Notes: generated from the letters alone by a model not told the origin. DNA of 64,000 nt from Pectobacterium aroidearum (GCF_015689195.1 NZ_CP065044.1:4650001-4714000); one strand, 5' to 3'; shown: positions 36,007 to 57,038, counted from the first letter of the stretch. Made by a program: numbers and translations.

Positions 36007-36965
36007 CACGCACCACGCAGAGAAATCTCCCCACCAATATATGGCGTGACCAACCCATCGTTTTCTAAGAGCAGTGCCCCTTGACGATCTATTCCTCGGT
36101 CGATTCCATATATTTCACGATTACCGATAATCAAACGAACCGGGCGATTAAAATAGTTATCCAATTTTTCCCATCTGGGAATAAATGGCTCAAGGCCTTG
36201 TAGTTCAAAGATAGCCAGAGCCCCTCTTAATTCAGAAATAAGAGTCGAAGCGAGTGTATTGCGATTAATATCTATACCTGCTTCTTGTAAATTTATCCAG
36301 CCTTGACTAATCGTACCTGGAGCAGGCTCTCTCATCTGTAAATTAATGCCAGCACCAATGACCAGATTAGCGGCATCTCCCGTTTTTCCGGTAAGTTCAA
36401 CAAGAATTCCTGCTAATTTTCTATCCTTCAGATATAAATCATTGGGCCATTTGACTCGAACACCATCAGCACCAAGCTTATGTAGCACTTCTGCCATTAC
36501 GATGCCGATAACCAAACTAACCCCAACAGCAGCAGCAGGCCCCTGTTCTAGGCGCCAGTATAAGGACAAATATAAATTTGCACCAAAAGGCGAGAACCAT
36601 TGTCTGCCCCGACGACCACGCCCAGATTGCTGATATTCAGCAAGGCATGCATCACCAGAGGATAAGGTGTCCAATCGTTCTAAAATATACTGATTAGTAG
36701 AATCAACGACAGGTAAGACTGTCACTCCACCTTCCGGTAGGTGCCTAAGAATAACGTCTTCGTCCAATAACTGCATAGGTGCTGGTAATGAATAGCCCTT
36801 ACCCGTTACAGTAAAAACATCTATTCCCCAATCACGTATCGTTTGGATATGTTTGTTAATCGCCGCTCGACTCATCCCCATCATTTCACCCAGTAATTCA
36901 CCGGAATAAAATTCGCCATCAGAGAGGATTTTAATTAGTTTAAGAGGAACCGTAATATCTTTCAT
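36006..36965 (-). CDS. birA: Biotin-protein ligase / biotin operon repressor
   Basis: Activates biotin to biotinyl-AMP and attaches it to the biotin carboxyl carrier protein; the holo form also represses the bio operon. The 319 residues comprise an N-terminal winged helix (about 1-65, [14 protein letters not shown]), the ligase core with [14 protein letters not shown] and VKWPNDLYL, and a C-terminal SH3-like cap. It overlaps the murB stop by 4 bp, as in E. coli, so murB-birA form an operon. Confidence 0.96.
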   Translation of the reverse strand: MKDITVPLKLIKILSDGEFYSGELLGEMMGMSRAAINKHIQTIRDWGIDVFTVTGKGYSLPAPMQLLDEDVILRHLPEGGVTVLPVVDSTNQYILERLDTLSSGDACLAEYQQSGRGRRGRQWFSPFGANLYLSLYWRLEQGPAAAVGVSLVIGIVMAEVLHKLGADGVRVKWPNDLYLKDRKLAGILVELTGKTGDAANLVIGAGINLQMREPAPGTISQGWINLQEAGIDINRNTLASTLISELRGALAIFELQGLEPFIPRWEKLDNYFNRPVRLIIGNREIYGIDRGIDRQGALLLENDGLVTPYIGGEISLRGA

Positions 36966-37999
36966 GATAATACCTCGATGGCATTGACCTCACCATGCGC
37001 AGCAATAAAGCGAACTTCAGGCTCCAGCTCTATGGAGAATTTTGCAGCAACCTGACTGCGGACATAACGTGCTAATTCGACAACATCGGAGCTTTTTGCA
37101 TTATTTTTATTAATTAGAACTAATGCCTGTTTCTCATGTACAGCCGCACCACCAAGCTGAAACCCTTTAAGCTCGCACTGATCGATCAACCATCCAGCGG
37201 CCAATTTAACGTTGCCATCGGTTTGTAAATACTGAGGGGCATTCGGATACTCTCGTAAAACACGTTCAGCATGCTGCGGTGTAATTATTGGGTTTTTGAA
37301 GAAGCTACCGGCATTACCTGTTACGGCAGGATCCGGAAGTTTGCTGCGACGCATATGGCATACGGAATCAAATATCTGCTGTGGCGTAACAGTTGTAGGG
37401 TCCAGCTTGACCAAATCACCGTAGTTAAGTATCGGGCTCCACTCTTTCTTTAAAAAGAGCCCTACTGCGATAATCGCAAACCCAGAGCGGTATTGATGCT
37501 TAAATATGCTTTCACGGTAATCGAACTGACATTCCTCGGAGGTAAAACGCATGACGTTACCTTCAGTCAGATCCAACACGTCAACATAATCACAAACATG
37601 CTGTAATTCGATACCGTACGCACCAATATTCTGTATCGGTGCAGAGCCCACGCATCCAGGGATTAATGCCAGATTCTCTAACCCTGCAATACCACACTTG
37701 AGCGTATATTCAACTAATTGATGCCAGTTCTCGCCAGCACCGACATGAATATACCAGCCGTCACTTTCTTCTCGAATATCTATACCCTTGAGCCGATTTA
37801 ACAGAATAGTGCCTAAAAAATCCTCAAGAAAAAGGACATTACTCCCTTCCCCTAGCAATAAAATCGGCTCTTGTGATGCGCTGGCGACGCGCCATCCGTC
37901 AATCAATTTCTCCTGAGTATCCGCAACCTTAATACAAGATGCGGAAACAGGTAATGAGAAAGAGTTATAAGACTTTAATGAAATAATGCTCGACGCCAT
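36962..37999 (-). CDS. murB: UDP-N-acetylenolpyruvoylglucosamine reductase
   Basis: FAD enzyme that uses NADPH to reduce enolpyruvyl-UDP-GlcNAc to UDP-MurNAc for peptidoglycan. It has 345 residues from the ATG at 37999. Flavin-binding [12 protein letters not shown] and the catalytic Ser of [10 protein letters not shown] and Glu of EPEVRFI are present. The frame is open far upstream into the 5S rRNA gene, so the longer start is rejected. The N-terminus ([14 protein letters not shown]) is less like E. coli than the rest. Confidence 0.94.
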   Translation of the reverse strand: MASSIISLKSYNSFSLPVSASCIKVADTQEKLIDGWRVASASQEPILLLGEGSNVLFLEDFLGTILLNRLKGIDIREESDGWYIHVGAGENWHQLVEYTLKCGIAGLENLALIPGCVGSAPIQNIGAYGIELQHVCDYVDVLDLTEGNVMRFTSEECQFDYRESIFKHQYRSGFAIIAVGLFLKKEWSPILNYGDLVKLDPTTVTPQQIFDSVCHMRRSKLPDPAVTGNAGSFFKNPIITPQHAERVLREYPNAPQYLQTDGNVKLAAGWLIDQCELKGFQLGGAAVHEKQALVLINKNNAKSSDVVELARYVRSQVAAKFSIELEPEVRFIAAHGEVNAIEVLS

Positions 38000-38114
38000 G
38001 ATAGAAATACCTACGAATTCAGATATCACATAGTCTACCTGATCTACGCAAGATATCGGCGGTCTTTCACCACGGGATATGCGTAAATAAGTACTCTCCC
38101 AACGCGCACAGCAA

Positions 38115-38140
38115 AAAGCCCAGTCTTTCGACTGGGCTTT
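38115..38140 (-). terminator. Terminator of the rRNA operon
   Basis: AAAGCCCAGTC-TTTC-GACTGGGCTTT hairpin with a T-rich tail on the minus strand, 12 bp after 5S rRNA. Confidence 0.9.
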
Positions 38141-38151
38141 CCACTTGTTTG

Positions 38152-38271
38152 ATGCCTGGCAGTTCCCTACTCTCACATGGGGAAGCCCCACACTACCATC
38201 GGCGCTACGGCGTTTCACTTCTGAGTTCGGCATGGGGTCAGGTGGGACCACCGCGCTATCGCCGCCAGGCA
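38152..38271 (-). rRNA. rrf: 5S ribosomal RNA
   Basis: 120 nt from TGCCTGGCGG to CTGCCAGGCAT, with paired ends as in E. coli 5S. Confidence 0.97.
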
Positions 38272-38402
38272 AATTCTGTTTCATTCCAACCGTTATACTC
38301 CGGTCGCTTTCGCTTCCCATCTGTACAACCATCAGAACCAATCTCTGAACAAGCTGAACATCGTTCTCTATGAGTCGTCTCACAAAACACCTTCGGTGTT
38401 GT

Positions 38403-41309
<2,907 letters not shown>

Positions 41310-41458
41310 TCACAACCCGAAGGTGTCTTTGATAAATCAAAGTCACTGTCGCGCTGCGATTATTTGAGAGACTCATTGACAGACTGCATCGCCATCGACA
41401 CCCGAAGGTATCAACGCACGTTCAGCTGTCATGTTTCAATTTTCAGCTTGTTCCAGAT

Positions 41459-41470
41459 TGTTAAAGAGCA
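41459..41470 (-). promoter_or_regulatory. Spacer boxA before 23S rRNA
   Basis: The complement reads TGCTCTTTAACA, the second antitermination boxA of the operon, between tRNA-Ala and 23S. Confidence 0.85.
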
Positions 41471-41518
41471 AAATACTTCGCAGCATACTGTTTCCAATAC
41501 GCTCTGAAGTCTTTTTAA

Positions 41519-41594
41519 TGGTGGAGCTATGCGGGATCGAACCGCAGACCTCCTGCGTGCAAAGCAGGCGCTCTCCCAGCTGAGCTATAGCCCC
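41519..41594 (-). tRNA. alaT: tRNA-Ala (TGC)
   Basis: 76 nt, anticodon TGC, CCA encoded, in the 16S-23S spacer. Confidence 0.97.
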
Positions 41595-41636
41595 ATCGTT
41601 GCTTACAGATACCTTAGATACCACTCACGGAAGAGT

Positions 41637-41713
<77 letters not shown>

Positions 41714-41786
41714 ATTAAGGTATTTCTGCTCGTTATTTTCATCAGACAATCTGTGTGAGCACTTCACTTAACGCACATCTTCTTGG

Positions 41787-43328
<1,542 letters not shown>

Positions 43329-43494
43329 AAGATTTGTTTGATTTGCTGAACTCGTCAGCGATGCTCAAAGAATTAAAACTGTTTATTCGTAATGAATTTA
43401 CTGTTGTTCACTCTTCAAGACTTTTTATATCGTTAAGATACGGTCTTGTGAGTGCCCACACAGATTGTCTGATTAAATTGTTAAAGAGCAGTGC
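43329..43494 (-). promoter_or_regulatory. rRNA leader with boxA
   Basis: The boxA lies at 43479-43490 (complement TGCTCTTTAACA). The leader equals 1131-1296 apart from the base at 43426. Confidence 0.85.
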
Positions 43495-43520
43495 CACATC
43501 TTCCGTGGCGCGGGCCGCAT

Positions 43521-43656
43521 ATATTATGTTTTTCCGCTGTGAAGTCAAGTCATTACTGACCGCCTTCGTTGAATCTTTTTCTGTCACACCAACTTCGTAA
43601 GTCGCTGTTGCCGTGTCAGTGGAGGCGCATTATAGGGACTTCTCGCCGCCTGACAA
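43521..43656 (-). promoter_or_regulatory. rrn P2 and P1 promoters
   Basis: P2: TTGACT (43543-43548), 16 bp, TAATAT (43521-43526). P1: TTGTCA (43651-43656), 16 bp, TATAAT (43629-43634), then GCGCCTCC. An AT-rich UP-element-like stretch lies upstream, about 43660-43685. The sequence between P2 and the leader differs from that of the left operon. Confidence 0.87.
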
Positions 43657-43719
43657 GCGCTAAATGCAAAATAATTTTCGAGTGAGGTTTTTTTCAGCAA
43701 AGCGCAGTAAAAGACGCCG

Positions 43720-44259
43720 TTATGCGGGATTTTTCGCCGCTAATTGGGCAAAATCCTGTGCGAAACGGGCAACCTGCTGCCAGTCCGTATATTCAATCTC
43801 TTTCGTACTATCCGTTTCGCCCCCCGTAATACGCATAATCAGTTGAATCATTACCCGATCAAACCAGCGGTAACGTGGATAGCGCAGGGCACCAGCAAAC
43901 ACACAACACAAATCTGGCTGCCACGGAGAGCTCAGCAGGAATTTACGTGTATAAGCATTAGTTTGTATTGTGCGCTTTTCTGGCTTACGTGCAGTGAGGT
44001 TCACGGAGAAGAATGCGCTGGGCAACTGTTGCAGAGAATCCAGGTGTTTACGGATAAATTGATTTACCGCAGGATGAAAGCGCCCATATCGAATCGATGC
44101 CCCAATCATCACCCGATCGTATTGGCCAAGATCGATATCATTCGCATTGAGTACGTTAACAACATCACACTCCAGGGTTCCTTTCAGCGTATTTGCAATA
44201 GAGGAGGCAATGGCTCTTGTTTGCCCATCCCGACTCGAAAACACGATCAAAGCTTTCAT
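43720..44259 (-). CDS. hemG: Menaquinone-dependent protoporphyrinogen IX dehydrogenase
   Basis: Flavodoxin-like FMN enzyme that oxidises protoporphyrinogen IX to protoporphyrin IX with respiratory quinones. It has 179 residues, with the phosphate-binding [12 protein letters not shown] at the N-terminus and the characteristic long-loop insertion. It lies 20 bp after trkH and just upstream of the rRNA promoters, as before rrnA in E. coli. Confidence 0.95.
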   Translation of the reverse strand: MKALIVFSSRDGQTRAIASSIANTLKGTLECDVVNVLNANDIDLGQYDRVMIGASIRYGRFHPAVNQFIRKHLDSLQQLPSAFFSVNLTARKPEKRTIQTNAYTRKFLLSSPWQPDLCCVFAGALRYPRYRWFDRVMIQLIMRITGGETDSTKEIEYTDWQQVARFAQDFAQLAAKNPA

Positions 44260-44280
44260 TGTTCTTTATCCTTATGGGGA

Positions 44281-45732
44281 CTATTCGCGCCAGAAGGTTG
44301 GCGTGAATAGCACTAAAAGCGTGAAAACTTCCAAACGACCAAACAGCATTGTCATTATGAGAATCCATTTCGCCGTATCATTCATCGACGTAAAGTTCTC
44401 GGCGACAACACCCAGCCCCGGCCCCAGATTATTCAATGTGGCAGCGACCGCGGCAAATGCGGAGAAATCATCAACGCCTGTCGCAATGACCGCCAGCATA
44501 CTGACAATAAAAACCAGCGCATATGCGGAAAAGAATCCCCACACGGCTTCAAGAATACGTTCTGGCAACGCCCGATGACCGAGCTTAATCGTATAAACGG
44601 CATTCGGATGCACTAGACGCTTCAGCTCACGCGATCCTTGCAGGAAAAGCAGCAGGATACGGATCACTTTCAGACCGCCCCCTGTTGAGCCCGCACATCC
44701 GCCAATAAACGCAGAGCACAGAAGCAAAACCGGCAAAAAAAGCGGCCACGATGCGATGCTGTCTGTCGTAAACCCTGCCGTTGTCGCCATGGAAACGACC
44801 TGGAAAAATGCCTGATTGATTGTCTGCATACCGCTGTCATAAACGTGGTGGAACCACAGGACAATCGTACATACGGCCACCAGCGACAGCTGAACAAAAA
44901 TAAACATGCGGAATTCTGGGTCGCGCCAGTATACCTTCAGGCTGCGGCCGCTCAGCAGAGCAAAGTGCAAGCCAAAGTTACAGCCGGAAATCAGCAGGAA
45001 TATCGCGATGATGGTATTGATCGTTGGGCTGTTGAAGTAACCGATGCTGGCATCGTGAGTGGAGAACCCGCCGACAGACACCGTAGAGAAGCTGTGCCCA
45101 ATCGCATCAAATACCGGCATCCCAGCCAGCCAAAGCGAGACAGCGCAAGCGATGGTGAGTAAGAGATAAATCAGCCACAGTGTTTTTGCCGTATCGGCAA
45201 TACGCGGGCGCATTTTGTTTTCCTTCAACGGCCCCGGCATCTCCGCACGATAAAGCTGCATCCCACCAACACCAAGGATCGGCAGGATGGCAACGGCAAG
45301 TACGATGATCCCCATCCCACCAAACCATTGCAGCATTTGTCGATAAAACAGGATAGCTTTAGGCAGAGAATCCAGTCCGACCAACGTGGTTGCACCCGTT
45401 GTCGTTAACCCAGAGAACGACTCGAAGAAAGCATCCGTCACGCCCAGATTAGGATGCTCAGCGAACAGGAAAGGCAGTGCACCGACGCTTCCCAGCACCG
45501 TCCAGAAGAGAACAACGATGAGGAACCCTTCACGAGACTTCAGTTCATGCTTCTGTTTGCGGTTTGGTAACCACAGCATGATGCCAATCGCCAGCGCGAC
45601 AATAAAGGTCTGCGTAAACGCCCGGCCTGCGCCATCGCGATAAATTAACGCCACCAGTCCGGGAATAACCATCGTCCCAGAAAACAGGATAACCAACTGG
45701 CCGACAATACGAGTTATGGCGCGCAAGTGCAT
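44281..45732 (-). CDS. trkH: Trk potassium uptake protein TrkH
   Basis: Inner-membrane K+ channel subunit that works with the NAD-binding TrkA. It has 483 residues with four repeated membrane-pore-membrane units. The pore glycines are seen in TTTGATTLVG, SVGGFSTHDAS, TTAGFTTDS and GGCAGSTGGGLK. It is cotranscribed with hemG and probably yigZ. Confidence 0.95.
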   Translation of the reverse strand: MHLRAITRIVGQLVILFSGTMVIPGLVALIYRDGAGRAFTQTFIVALAIGIMLWLPNRKQKHELKSREGFLIVVLFWTVLGSVGALPFLFAEHPNLGVTDAFFESFSGLTTTGATTLVGLDSLPKAILFYRQMLQWFGGMGIIVLAVAILPILGVGGMQLYRAEMPGPLKENKMRPRIADTAKTLWLIYLLLTIACAVSLWLAGMPVFDAIGHSFSTVSVGGFSTHDASIGYFNSPTINTIIAIFLLISGCNFGLHFALLSGRSLKVYWRDPEFRMFIFVQLSLVAVCTIVLWFHHVYDSGMQTINQAFFQVVSMATTAGFTTDSIASWPLFLPVLLLCSAFIGGCAGSTGGGLKVIRILLLFLQGSRELKRLVHPNAVYTIKLGHRALPERILEAVWGFFSAYALVFIVSMLAVIATGVDDFSAFAAVAATLNNLGPGLGVVAENFTSMNDTAKWILIMTMLFGRLEVFTLLVLFTPTFWRE

Positions 45733-45775
45733 CGCGAGGAATTCCTTAATGATTCATGAAAAAGCGCTGGGATTA

Positions 45776-46387
45776 TTATGGAATCGGCAATAAATGCAAC
45801 GCACCGCGGCTTAAATCGCGCAATTTCATTGCCGCTTCCTCGGTTCCCCTAACGGGGATAGAGAACCGCAATACGACGTCCACACCATACTCACTATGCA
45901 AAACCTTTCCGCCAAGCTGGAAGATCAGGGATTCCACCTGAGGCAACAGTGCATAGTCACATTGTAAGCCATACTCTTTTTGCAACACTTTTTCTTGCAG
46001 CGATATCAGCTTCAGCGCTTGCTGAACGCCACCGCCATAGGCCTTCACCAACCCACCGGTGCCCAACGGGATTCCACCATAGTAGCGCACCACCACAGCC
46101 GTAATTTCACCGATGCCACTTCCCATCAGTTGCGACAGCATCGGCTTACCTGCCGTGCCGGAAGGCTCACCATCGTCAGAAAAACCCAGTTGCTGAGAGT
46201 CATCGGGCGCACCCGCAACAAACGCCCAGCAGTGGTGGCCCGCCGAGGCGTGTTCTTCCCTGACATGCTGGATAAACGCTTTTGCCGCGTCGATTCCTGG
46301 CGTTGCCGCCAGGATCGTCGTAAAGCGGCTTTTCTTGATTTCCTCGCTGAAGCTCACCGGCGCAGCTGGAATTGGATACGCTTGCAT
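45776..46387 (-). CDS. yigZ: IMPACT family protein YigZ
   Basis: A conserved 203-residue cytosolic protein with the IMPACT/UPF0029 domain in the N-terminal part (KKSRFTTILAATPG, HCWAFVAG, DDGEPSGTAGKPML) and a smaller C-terminal domain. Its cellular role is not settled. Its ATG overlaps the pepQ stop by one base, as in the pepQ-yigZ-trkH-hemG order of E. coli. Confidence 0.92.
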   Translation of the reverse strand: MQAYPIPAAPVSFSEEIKKSRFTTILAATPGIDAAKAFIQHVREEHASAGHHCWAFVAGAPDDSQQLGFSDDGEPSGTAGKPMLSQLMGSGIGEITAVVVRYYGGIPLGTGGLVKAYGGGVQQALKLISLQEKVLQKEYGLQCDYALLPQVESLIFQLGGKVLHSEYGVDVVLRFSIPVRGTEEAAMKLRDLSRGALHLLPIP

Positions 46388-47718
46388 CAGGCCAGATTCA
46401 GGTCGCGCGTCATGTTCTCCACACGCCCGTCATGAATGACAATATTATCCTCAATACGGATACCGCCAAACGGTTTCAGCGCATCGATTTTTTGCCAGTC
46501 AAAGTGTTGACGCAATTCGCCCTCGCGCCACGGAGCGAGTAAGGACTCGATGAAATAGATGCCCGGTTCGATCGTCATGACCATACCGGGTTCAAGTACA
46601 CGGGTACAACGCAGGTAAGGATATTGAGACGGTGCCGCCAGATGTGTGCCGCGATCGTCTTGCATAAACCCGGCGACGTCATGCACCTGCAACCCCAGCG
46701 GATGGCCAAGACCGTGCGGCAGGAAAGGCGACGTAAGTCCCTGCTCCACCATCGCCTCTTCACTGATGTCTCGCACCAACTGATGTGATTTCAGCAGCTT
46801 CGCAATCCGCTGATGCATCTGAATATGGTAATCGGTATAGCGTACTCCCGCCTGAACGGTATCAATCAATGCGAGCATTTCCTGATTGAGATCTTTAATC
46901 AGCAGGGCAAATGCGCCGTCGCTCTGCGCGGAATAGGTACGCGTCAGATCGGCGGCATATCCGTTATATTCAGCTCCGGCATCGATCAGGAAGCTGCGGA
47001 CATCGGAAGGCGCCTGATGATCGAGCTGGGTATAGTGCAACACCGCAGCGTGTTCATTTAGCGCAATGATATTGCCGTAAGGGACATCGATATCACGATG
47101 ACCAGTAGCCATCAGATACGCCAGATTAATATCAAATTCGCTCATACCGGACAGAAACGCTTCATGCGCCGCCCGATGACCAATAACAGCCGTCTTCTGC
47201 GCTTCACGCATGCAGGCCAGCTCGTAATCGGTTTTATAAGCGCGATGGTAGTGCAGATAATCCAGCACGCCCTGAGGATTGATATTATCTGCACGAATCC
47301 CTAAATCCTGCGCACGTTGCGGTGCGTAGCCGATATAGGCAACGCGCTCACGCTGCGATGGGAGCAGTTGCCCAATATCATCGGCATTCCGCAGCACGGT
47401 AATATCAATTTCTTCAGTCCAGAAACTCTCAGGAACCGGCGCTACGTTATGCCAGTAATCCACCGGTGAGTAGAACCACAGCTTCGGTGGATTAACGCCA
47501 TCAACCCATAGCCAGCAATTCGGCACCTGCGTGACGGGCACCCAGGCTTTAAACTGTGGGTTAACCTTGAAAGGATAGTCGTGATCGTCCAGAAAAACGG
47601 TCAACAGCTCACCAGAATGAATCAGTAATGCGTCAAGCTGATGGCGCGCTAAAACCGTCTGGGCACGCGCTTGCAGCGTCGCCAGATGGTGATGATATAA
47701 AGAAGCTAGCTTTTCCAT
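46387..47718 (-). CDS. pepQ: Xaa-Pro dipeptidase (proline dipeptidase)
   Basis: Mn-dependent metalloenzyme that splits dipeptides with C-terminal proline. It has 443 residues; the pita-bread fold ligands appear as the Asp pair of [20 protein letters not shown], His of [13 protein letters not shown], Glu of [11 protein letters not shown] and Glu of IRIEDN. It is divergent from fadB. Confidence 0.95.
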   Translation of the reverse strand: MEKLASLYHHHLATLQARAQTVLARHQLDALLIHSGELLTVFLDDHDYPFKVNPQFKAWVPVTQVPNCWLWVDGVNPPKLWFYSPVDYWHNVAPVPESFWTEEIDITVLRNADDIGQLLPSQRERVAYIGYAPQRAQDLGIRADNINPQGVLDYLHYHRAYKTDYELACMREAQKTAVIGHRAAHEAFLSGMSEFDINLAYLMATGHRDIDVPYGNIIALNEHAAVLHYTQLDHQAPSDVRSFLIDAGAEYNGYAADLTRTYSAQSDGAFALLIKDLNQEMLALIDTVQAGVRYTDYHIQMHQRIAKLLKSHQLVRDISEEAMVEQGLTSPFLPHGLGHPLGLQVHDVAGFMQDDRGTHLAAPSQYPYLRCTRVLEPGMVMTIEPGIYFIESLLAPWREGELRQHFDWQKIDALKPFGGIRIEDNIVIHDGRVENMTRDLNLA

Positions 47719-47825
47719 GAGTATCCTTGTACGTCACGACATGATCTCTCCATTTTAACACAGGCATCCCCCAAGGGCAGCGTCCGGTGCTTTGTGATCG
47801 ATTCGGCAAAAAATTAATCTCTCGT

Positions 47826-47877
47826 TTGCAAAAAATTAACATTAAAACCACAATTCGATTATCTGGTCATACCAGTT
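47826..47877 (+). promoter_or_regulatory. fadBA promoter with FadR operator
   Basis: The FadR palindrome ATCTGGTCATACCAGTT lies at 47861-47877 and matches the known fad operator pattern. A candidate promoter TTGCAA (47826-47831), 17 bp, CACAAT (47849-47854) lies directly upstream, so FadR would cover the start region and be released by long-chain acyl-CoA. Confidence 0.75.
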
Positions 47878-47903
47878 CACTCACACAAACAGCGGAGATA
47901 AAC

Positions 47904-51268
<3,365 letters not shown>

Positions 51269-51304
51269 ATATAGGCGCACTTTGCCAGAGCTATACCAGA
51301 AACC

Positions 51305-51330
51305 AAAAATCCCACAGACGTGGGATTTTT
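51305..51330. terminator. Bidirectional terminator between fadA and fre
   Basis: AAAAATCCCAC-AGAC-GTGGGATTTTT, symmetrical, between convergent genes. Confidence 0.88.
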
Positions 51331-51360
51331 ACTTTTAAATTCTGACTGCCATCGACCGTT

Positions 51361-52062
51361 TTAAATAAACGAAAACGCATCGCTGAACATGTGAGCAGCC
51401 AGCGCACCACGCTCGTTACAAAAACGCTCACGTGCAATTTTCGCCATTTCAAAGCGACCGGCAATATAGATATCCTGCTCTGCCAGCGAACCGTAATCCT
51501 GCAATACCGCGCTCAGAACGGTGCCCGTTCTGCCATTCCATCCGGCTTCCGGCTGTTCGACTACCGGCACCACCCGCAGATTGGAGTGCTTAGCCGCGAA
51601 GCCTTCGAGCTCGGCTAAATCATACAGGTGCTGGGATTCACGTCCGCCCCAGTAAATGGAGATATCACGATTGGGTTGCTGCGCCAGCGCGGTCAGCAGG
51701 ATAGAACGCACGTATGAAAATCCGGTTCCGCCCGCAATCAGCACCAGCGGACGCGTACTCTCTTCCCTCAGCCAGGCTTCGCCGTGCGGAATATCGACCG
51801 TCAGGGATTTTTCCTTGTGAATACGTTCCATTACGGCCATCGCGTAAAGATTCAGTTCGGACGCCCCAATGTGCAATTCGATAAAATTTTTATCCATCGG
51901 GGTCGATGCCAGTGAGAAAGGACGTTTGTCTCGATCGCCCATCACCACCATCAAATACTGGCCAGCCCGAAAGGAAAACGGCGCTTCAGGTAATAAACGA
52001 ACGCGATAGACCGTATCGGTTATGGCTTCGACCGAAGTCACTTTACAGCTCAATGTTGTCAT
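51361..52062 (-). CDS. fre: NAD(P)H-flavin reductase
   Basis: Reduces free flavins with NAD(P)H; the reduced flavin feeds the FMN prenyltransferase UbiX for UbiD and other flavin-dependent reactions. The 233 residues comprise an N-terminal flavin-binding barrel ([22 protein letters not shown]) and an NAD-binding domain ([15 protein letters not shown]). It is 49 bp behind ubiD on the same strand. Confidence 0.95.
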   Translation of the reverse strand: MTTLSCKVTSVEAITDTVYRVRLLPEAPFSFRAGQYLMVVMGDRDKRPFSLASTPMDKNFIELHIGASELNLYAMAVMERIHKEKSLTVDIPHGEAWLREESTRPLVLIAGGTGFSYVRSILLTALAQQPNRDISIYWGGRESQHLYDLAELEGFAAKHSNLRVVPVVEQPEAGWNGRTGTVLSAVLQDYGSLAEQDIYIAGRFEMAKIARERFCNERGALAAHMFSDAFSFI

Positions 52063-52111
52063 GCATTCCCTCTATAGGGTCATAAAAGCAAAACCGAGAA
52101 CAGGGCAGCCG

Positions 52112-53608
52112 CTAACGCCGGGGCTCTCTGTCACTAAAAATGGCCAACTCGTCCCATATTTCATCGATGCGGGCACAAACCTGTGGGTCTTTCTTGATGG
52201 GGTGTCCCCACTCGCGCTGTGTCTCACCAGGCCATTTATTGGTAGCATCCAGGCCCATTTTGGAACCCAAACCAGAAACCGGCGAGGCGAAATCAAGATA
52301 GTCGATCGGCGTATTTTCCACTAATACCGTATCACGTGCCGGATCCATACGCGTCGTGATCGCCCATATCACGTCGTTCCAGTCACGGGCATTAACGTCA
52401 TCATCGCAGACAATGACAAATTTCGTATACATGAACTGGCGTAAAAAAGACCAGACGCCCATCATGACGCGTTTAGCATGGCCCGCGTACTGTTTCTTCA
52501 TGGTAACGACCGCCAGACGGTAAGAGCAACCCTCCGGTGGCAAATAAAAATCAACAATCTCAGGAAACTGCTTTTGCAGGATTGGCACAAAAACTTCGTT
52601 CAGCGCCACACCCAGTACGGCAGGCTCATCCGGTGGCCGCCCCGTGTACGTCGAGTGATAAATGGCATTCTGACGCTGAGTAATATGCGTGACGGTAAAG
52701 ACCGGGAAGTGGTCGACTTCATTGTAATAGCCGGTATGGTCGCCATAAGGTCCTTCAGCCGCCATTTCTCCGGGTTCAATATAGCCTTCCAGAACAATTT
52801 CTGCACTGGCGGGTACTTCCAGTTCGTTCGACAGGCACTTCACCACTTCGGTCTTGTGCCCGCGCAGCAAACCCGCAAAGGCATATTCCGATAGCGTATC
52901 GGGGACTGGCGTCACCGCACCGAGGATCGTCGCGGGGTCAGCGCCCAATGCGACAGACACCGGAAAACGCTGTCCGGGATTTTCCTGACACCACTCCTGA
53001 AAATCCAGCGCGCCACCGCGATGAGATAGCCAGCGCATGATCAGTTTATTTTTACCCAGTACCTGCTGGCGATAGATCCCCAGATTCTGCCGCTCTTTGT
53101 GCGGCCCGCGCGTCACGGTAAGCCCCCAGGTAATGAGCGGCGCGGCATCTTCCGGCCAACACTGCATCACCGGAATCCGGCGTAGGTCAACATCGTCACC
53201 CTGCCAAACCTGTTCCTGACACGGTGCCGAAGACAGTCGCTTCGTCGGCATATTCAGCACCTGACGGAACTTCGGCATTTTATCCACCAGATCGCGGAAC
53301 CCTTTGGGCGGCTCCGGTTCTTTCAGAAACGCCAGCAGTTTACCCACCTCACGCAGTGCGCTGACCTCTTCTTGCCCCATTCCCAATGCAACACGTTTCG
53401 GCGTACCGAATAAATTGCACAGCACTGGCATGTCATAGCCTTTGGGGTTTTCAAACAGGAGAGCCGGGCCTTCCGCACGCAGCGTTCGGTCAGCAATTTC
53501 CGTCATTTCAAGGTAAGGATCGATGGGCTGGGTAATGCGTTTCAACTCCCCTCTCTCTTCCAGCAGCGAGAGGAATTCGCGTAAGTCACGGTATTTCATG
53601 CTATTCAT
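52112..53608 (-). CDS. ubiD: 3-octaprenyl-4-hydroxybenzoate carboxy-lyase
   Basis: Prenylated-FMN-dependent decarboxylase of ubiquinone synthesis. It has 498 residues when started at the ATG at 53608, giving [12 protein letters not shown] like the family; an in-frame ATG at 53650 and another at 53599 are alternatives. Conserved pieces are [37 protein letters not shown] [12 protein letters not shown], and the C-terminal [18 protein letters not shown]. Confidence 0.95.
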   Translation of the reverse strand: MNSMKYRDLREFLSLLEERGELKRITQPIDPYLEMTEIADRTLRAEGPALLFENPKGYDMPVLCNLFGTPKRVALGMGQEEVSALREVGKLLAFLKEPEPPKGFRDLVDKMPKFRQVLNMPTKRLSSAPCQEQVWQGDDVDLRRIPVMQCWPEDAAPLITWGLTVTRGPHKERQNLGIYRQQVLGKNKLIMRWLSHRGGALDFQEWCQENPGQRFPVSVALGADPATILGAVTPVPDTLSEYAFAGLLRGHKTEVVKCLSNELEVPASAEIVLEGYIEPGEMAAEGPYGDHTGYYNEVDHFPVFTVTHITQRQNAIYHSTYTGRPPDEPAVLGVALNEVFVPILQKQFPEIVDFYLPPEGCSYRLAVVTMKKQYAGHAKRVMMGVWSFLRQFMYTKFVIVCDDDVNARDWNDVIWAITTRMDPARDTVLVENTPIDYLDFASPVSGLGSKMGLDATNKWPGETQREWGHPIKKDPQVCARIDEIWDELAIFSDREPRR

Positions 53609-53808
53609 CGGGGGCAGTCTATCGTTGTGGCTATTATAAAGTCTCTTCACCCACCTGTCGCTTCCCGCAGCGCCTATTTATGGTAAGAATCCAATCACCA
53701 TCAAAAATCCGATTACCATAATGTGGTAACAAAAATATCTGCCGAAAATTTTTTATCCGTGCTCGCTTTTGTTATGCTTGCTCGTCGGAATCATAAGTCT
53801 GCGAAATT

Positions 53809-54297
53809 ATGGAAGCCTGGTACTTACTGTATTGTAAACGTGGTCAACTGCTGCGCGCGAAAGAACATCTGGAACGTCAGGATGTGACCTGCGTGAGCCC
53901 GATGATCACGCTGGATAAAATCGTTCGTGGTAAACGAACGGAAGTGTGTGAGCCGCTGTTCCCAAACTACCTGTTTGTGGAATTCGATCCCGAACGTATC
54001 CACACCACCACCATCAGCGCAACGCGTGGGGTGAGCAATTTCGTGCGATTTGGCGCACTGCCAGCGACCATTCCGCAGCAGGTTATCGATGAGTTGTCAC
54101 TTCGTCCCTTGCAGGTCATCACTGATCCGCTGACGCCGCAGCCCGGTGATAGCGTGGTCATTACCGACGGTATTTTCTCTGGTCTTCAGGCGATTTACAC
54201 CGAACCTGATGGCGAAGCCCGGTCGATGCTGCTGCTGAATATGTTGAACAAGCAGGTCAGGCAGAGCATCGATAACCGCGAGTTTCGCAAAGCCTAG
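53809..54297 (+). CDS. rfaH: Transcription antiterminator RfaH
   Basis: NusG paralog that loads on polymerase at ops sites and promotes long operons for lipopolysaccharide, capsule and other surface factors. It has 162 residues: an NGN domain ([24 protein letters not shown]) and a C-terminal domain that in E. coli switches between helical hairpin and KOW barrel. It is divergent from ubiD and convergent with hemB. Confidence 0.95.
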   Translation: MEAWYLLYCKRGQLLRAKEHLERQDVTCVSPMITLDKIVRGKRTEVCEPLFPNYLFVEFDPERIHTTTISATRGVSNFVRFGALPATIPQQVIDELSLRPLQVITDPLTPQPGDSVVITDGIFSGLQAIYTEPDGEARSMLLLNMLNKQVRQSIDNREFRKA

Positions 54298-54320
54298 CCT
54301 GATGCTTCCCTCTTTACCCT

Positions 54321-54347
54321 ATCCGGCGCGTTTATACCGCACCGGAT
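54321..54347. repeat. REP-like hairpin between rfaH and hemB
   Basis: ATCCGGCGCG (54321-54330) and CGCACCGGAT (54338-54347) form a near-perfect hairpin that resembles E. coli REP units. It probably ends or stabilises the convergent transcripts. Confidence 0.5.
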
Positions 54348-54356
54348 GAGGCAGTC

Positions 54357-56179
<1,823 letters not shown>

Positions 56180-56226
56180 GACTCTTACCTGCTTGTGACC
56201 GTTCGCCGATTTCACTCTGGCGAATA

Positions 56227-56254
56227 AAAAAATAAGACCTCTCAAAGAGAGGTC
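56227..56254 (-). terminator. Terminator after tatABC
   Basis: GACCTCT/AGAGGTC hairpin (56236-56254) followed on the minus strand by TTATTTTTTT, 31 bp after the tatC stop. tatD must then have its own promoter or depend on readthrough. Confidence 0.85.
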
Positions 56255-56285
56255 ATTTTATCGTCCTACCGCAGGAAACCGTTTG

Positions 56286-57038
56286 TTACTGCGATGGCTC
56301 TTCGGTTTCAGTCCGCCGGCCTTTGCCAACGTAAAACCGCGAGAAGAAGACGCCAATTTCAAACAGCAGATACATGGGAATGGCCAGCAGCGTCTGTGAG
56401 AAAACATCCGGCGGCGTTAGCAGCATGCCGACAACGAACGCGCCGACCAGAATATAAGGGCGCTTTCGTTTCAGATCTTCCGGCGTCACCACGCCACTCC
56501 AGCAGAGCAGCACAATAGCAACCGGCACTTCAAACGATACCCCGAACGCCATGAACAGTGCCATAACAAAATCGAGGTAGTTATTAATATCGGTCGCAAT
56601 CAGCACGCCAACGGGCGCGGTTTTGGCAAAAAAGCCAAACGCTAGCGGAAACACCACAAAGTACGCGAATGCCATACCCGCATAAAACAGCAAACTGCTG
56701 GAGACCAACAGCGGCATCATTAAACGACGCTCGTGTTTATACAAAGCAGGAGCCACAAACGCCCACACCTGATACAGCACCAGCGGTGCAGCAACAAACA
56801 CTGAGACAATCATAGTCAGCTTTATCGGCGTAAAGAAAGGCGAGGCGACATCGGTCGCAATCATGCTGGCACCCGCAGGCAATTGCTTGATGAGCGGGGC
56901 GGAAACTACCTGGTAAATGTCATTGGCAAAGAACACCAGCACAACAAATACCGCCAGCACACAGATAATGCTGTTCAGTAGCCGTTTGCGCAGCTCGATC
57001 AGGTGGCTAATTAGCGGTTGAGTATCTTCATCGGCCAT
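56286..57038 (-). CDS. tatC: Sec-independent protein translocase TatC
   Basis: Six-helix inner-membrane receptor for twin-arginine signal peptides. The 250 residues begin [20 protein letters not shown], the conserved receptor region, and include FFTPIKLTM and the Glu in [13 protein letters not shown]. It forms the core complex with TatB, 3 bp upstream. Confidence 0.96.
   Translation of the reverse strand: MADEDTQPLISHLIELRKRLLNSIICVLAVFVVLVFFANDIYQVVSAPLIKQLPAGASMIATDVASPFFTPIKLTMIVSVFVAAPLVLYQVWAFVAPALYKHERRLMMPLLVSSSLLFYAGMAFAYFVVFPLAFGFFAKTAPVGVLIATDINNYLDFVMALFMAFGVSFEVPVAIVLLCWSGVVTPEDLKRKRPYILVGAFVVGMLLTPPDVFSQTLLAIPMYLLFEIGVFFSRFYVGKGRRTETEEPSQ

Noticed and set aside
38000..38383. N-terminal extension of murB
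   Set aside because: It runs through the rRNA terminator and the 5S gene.
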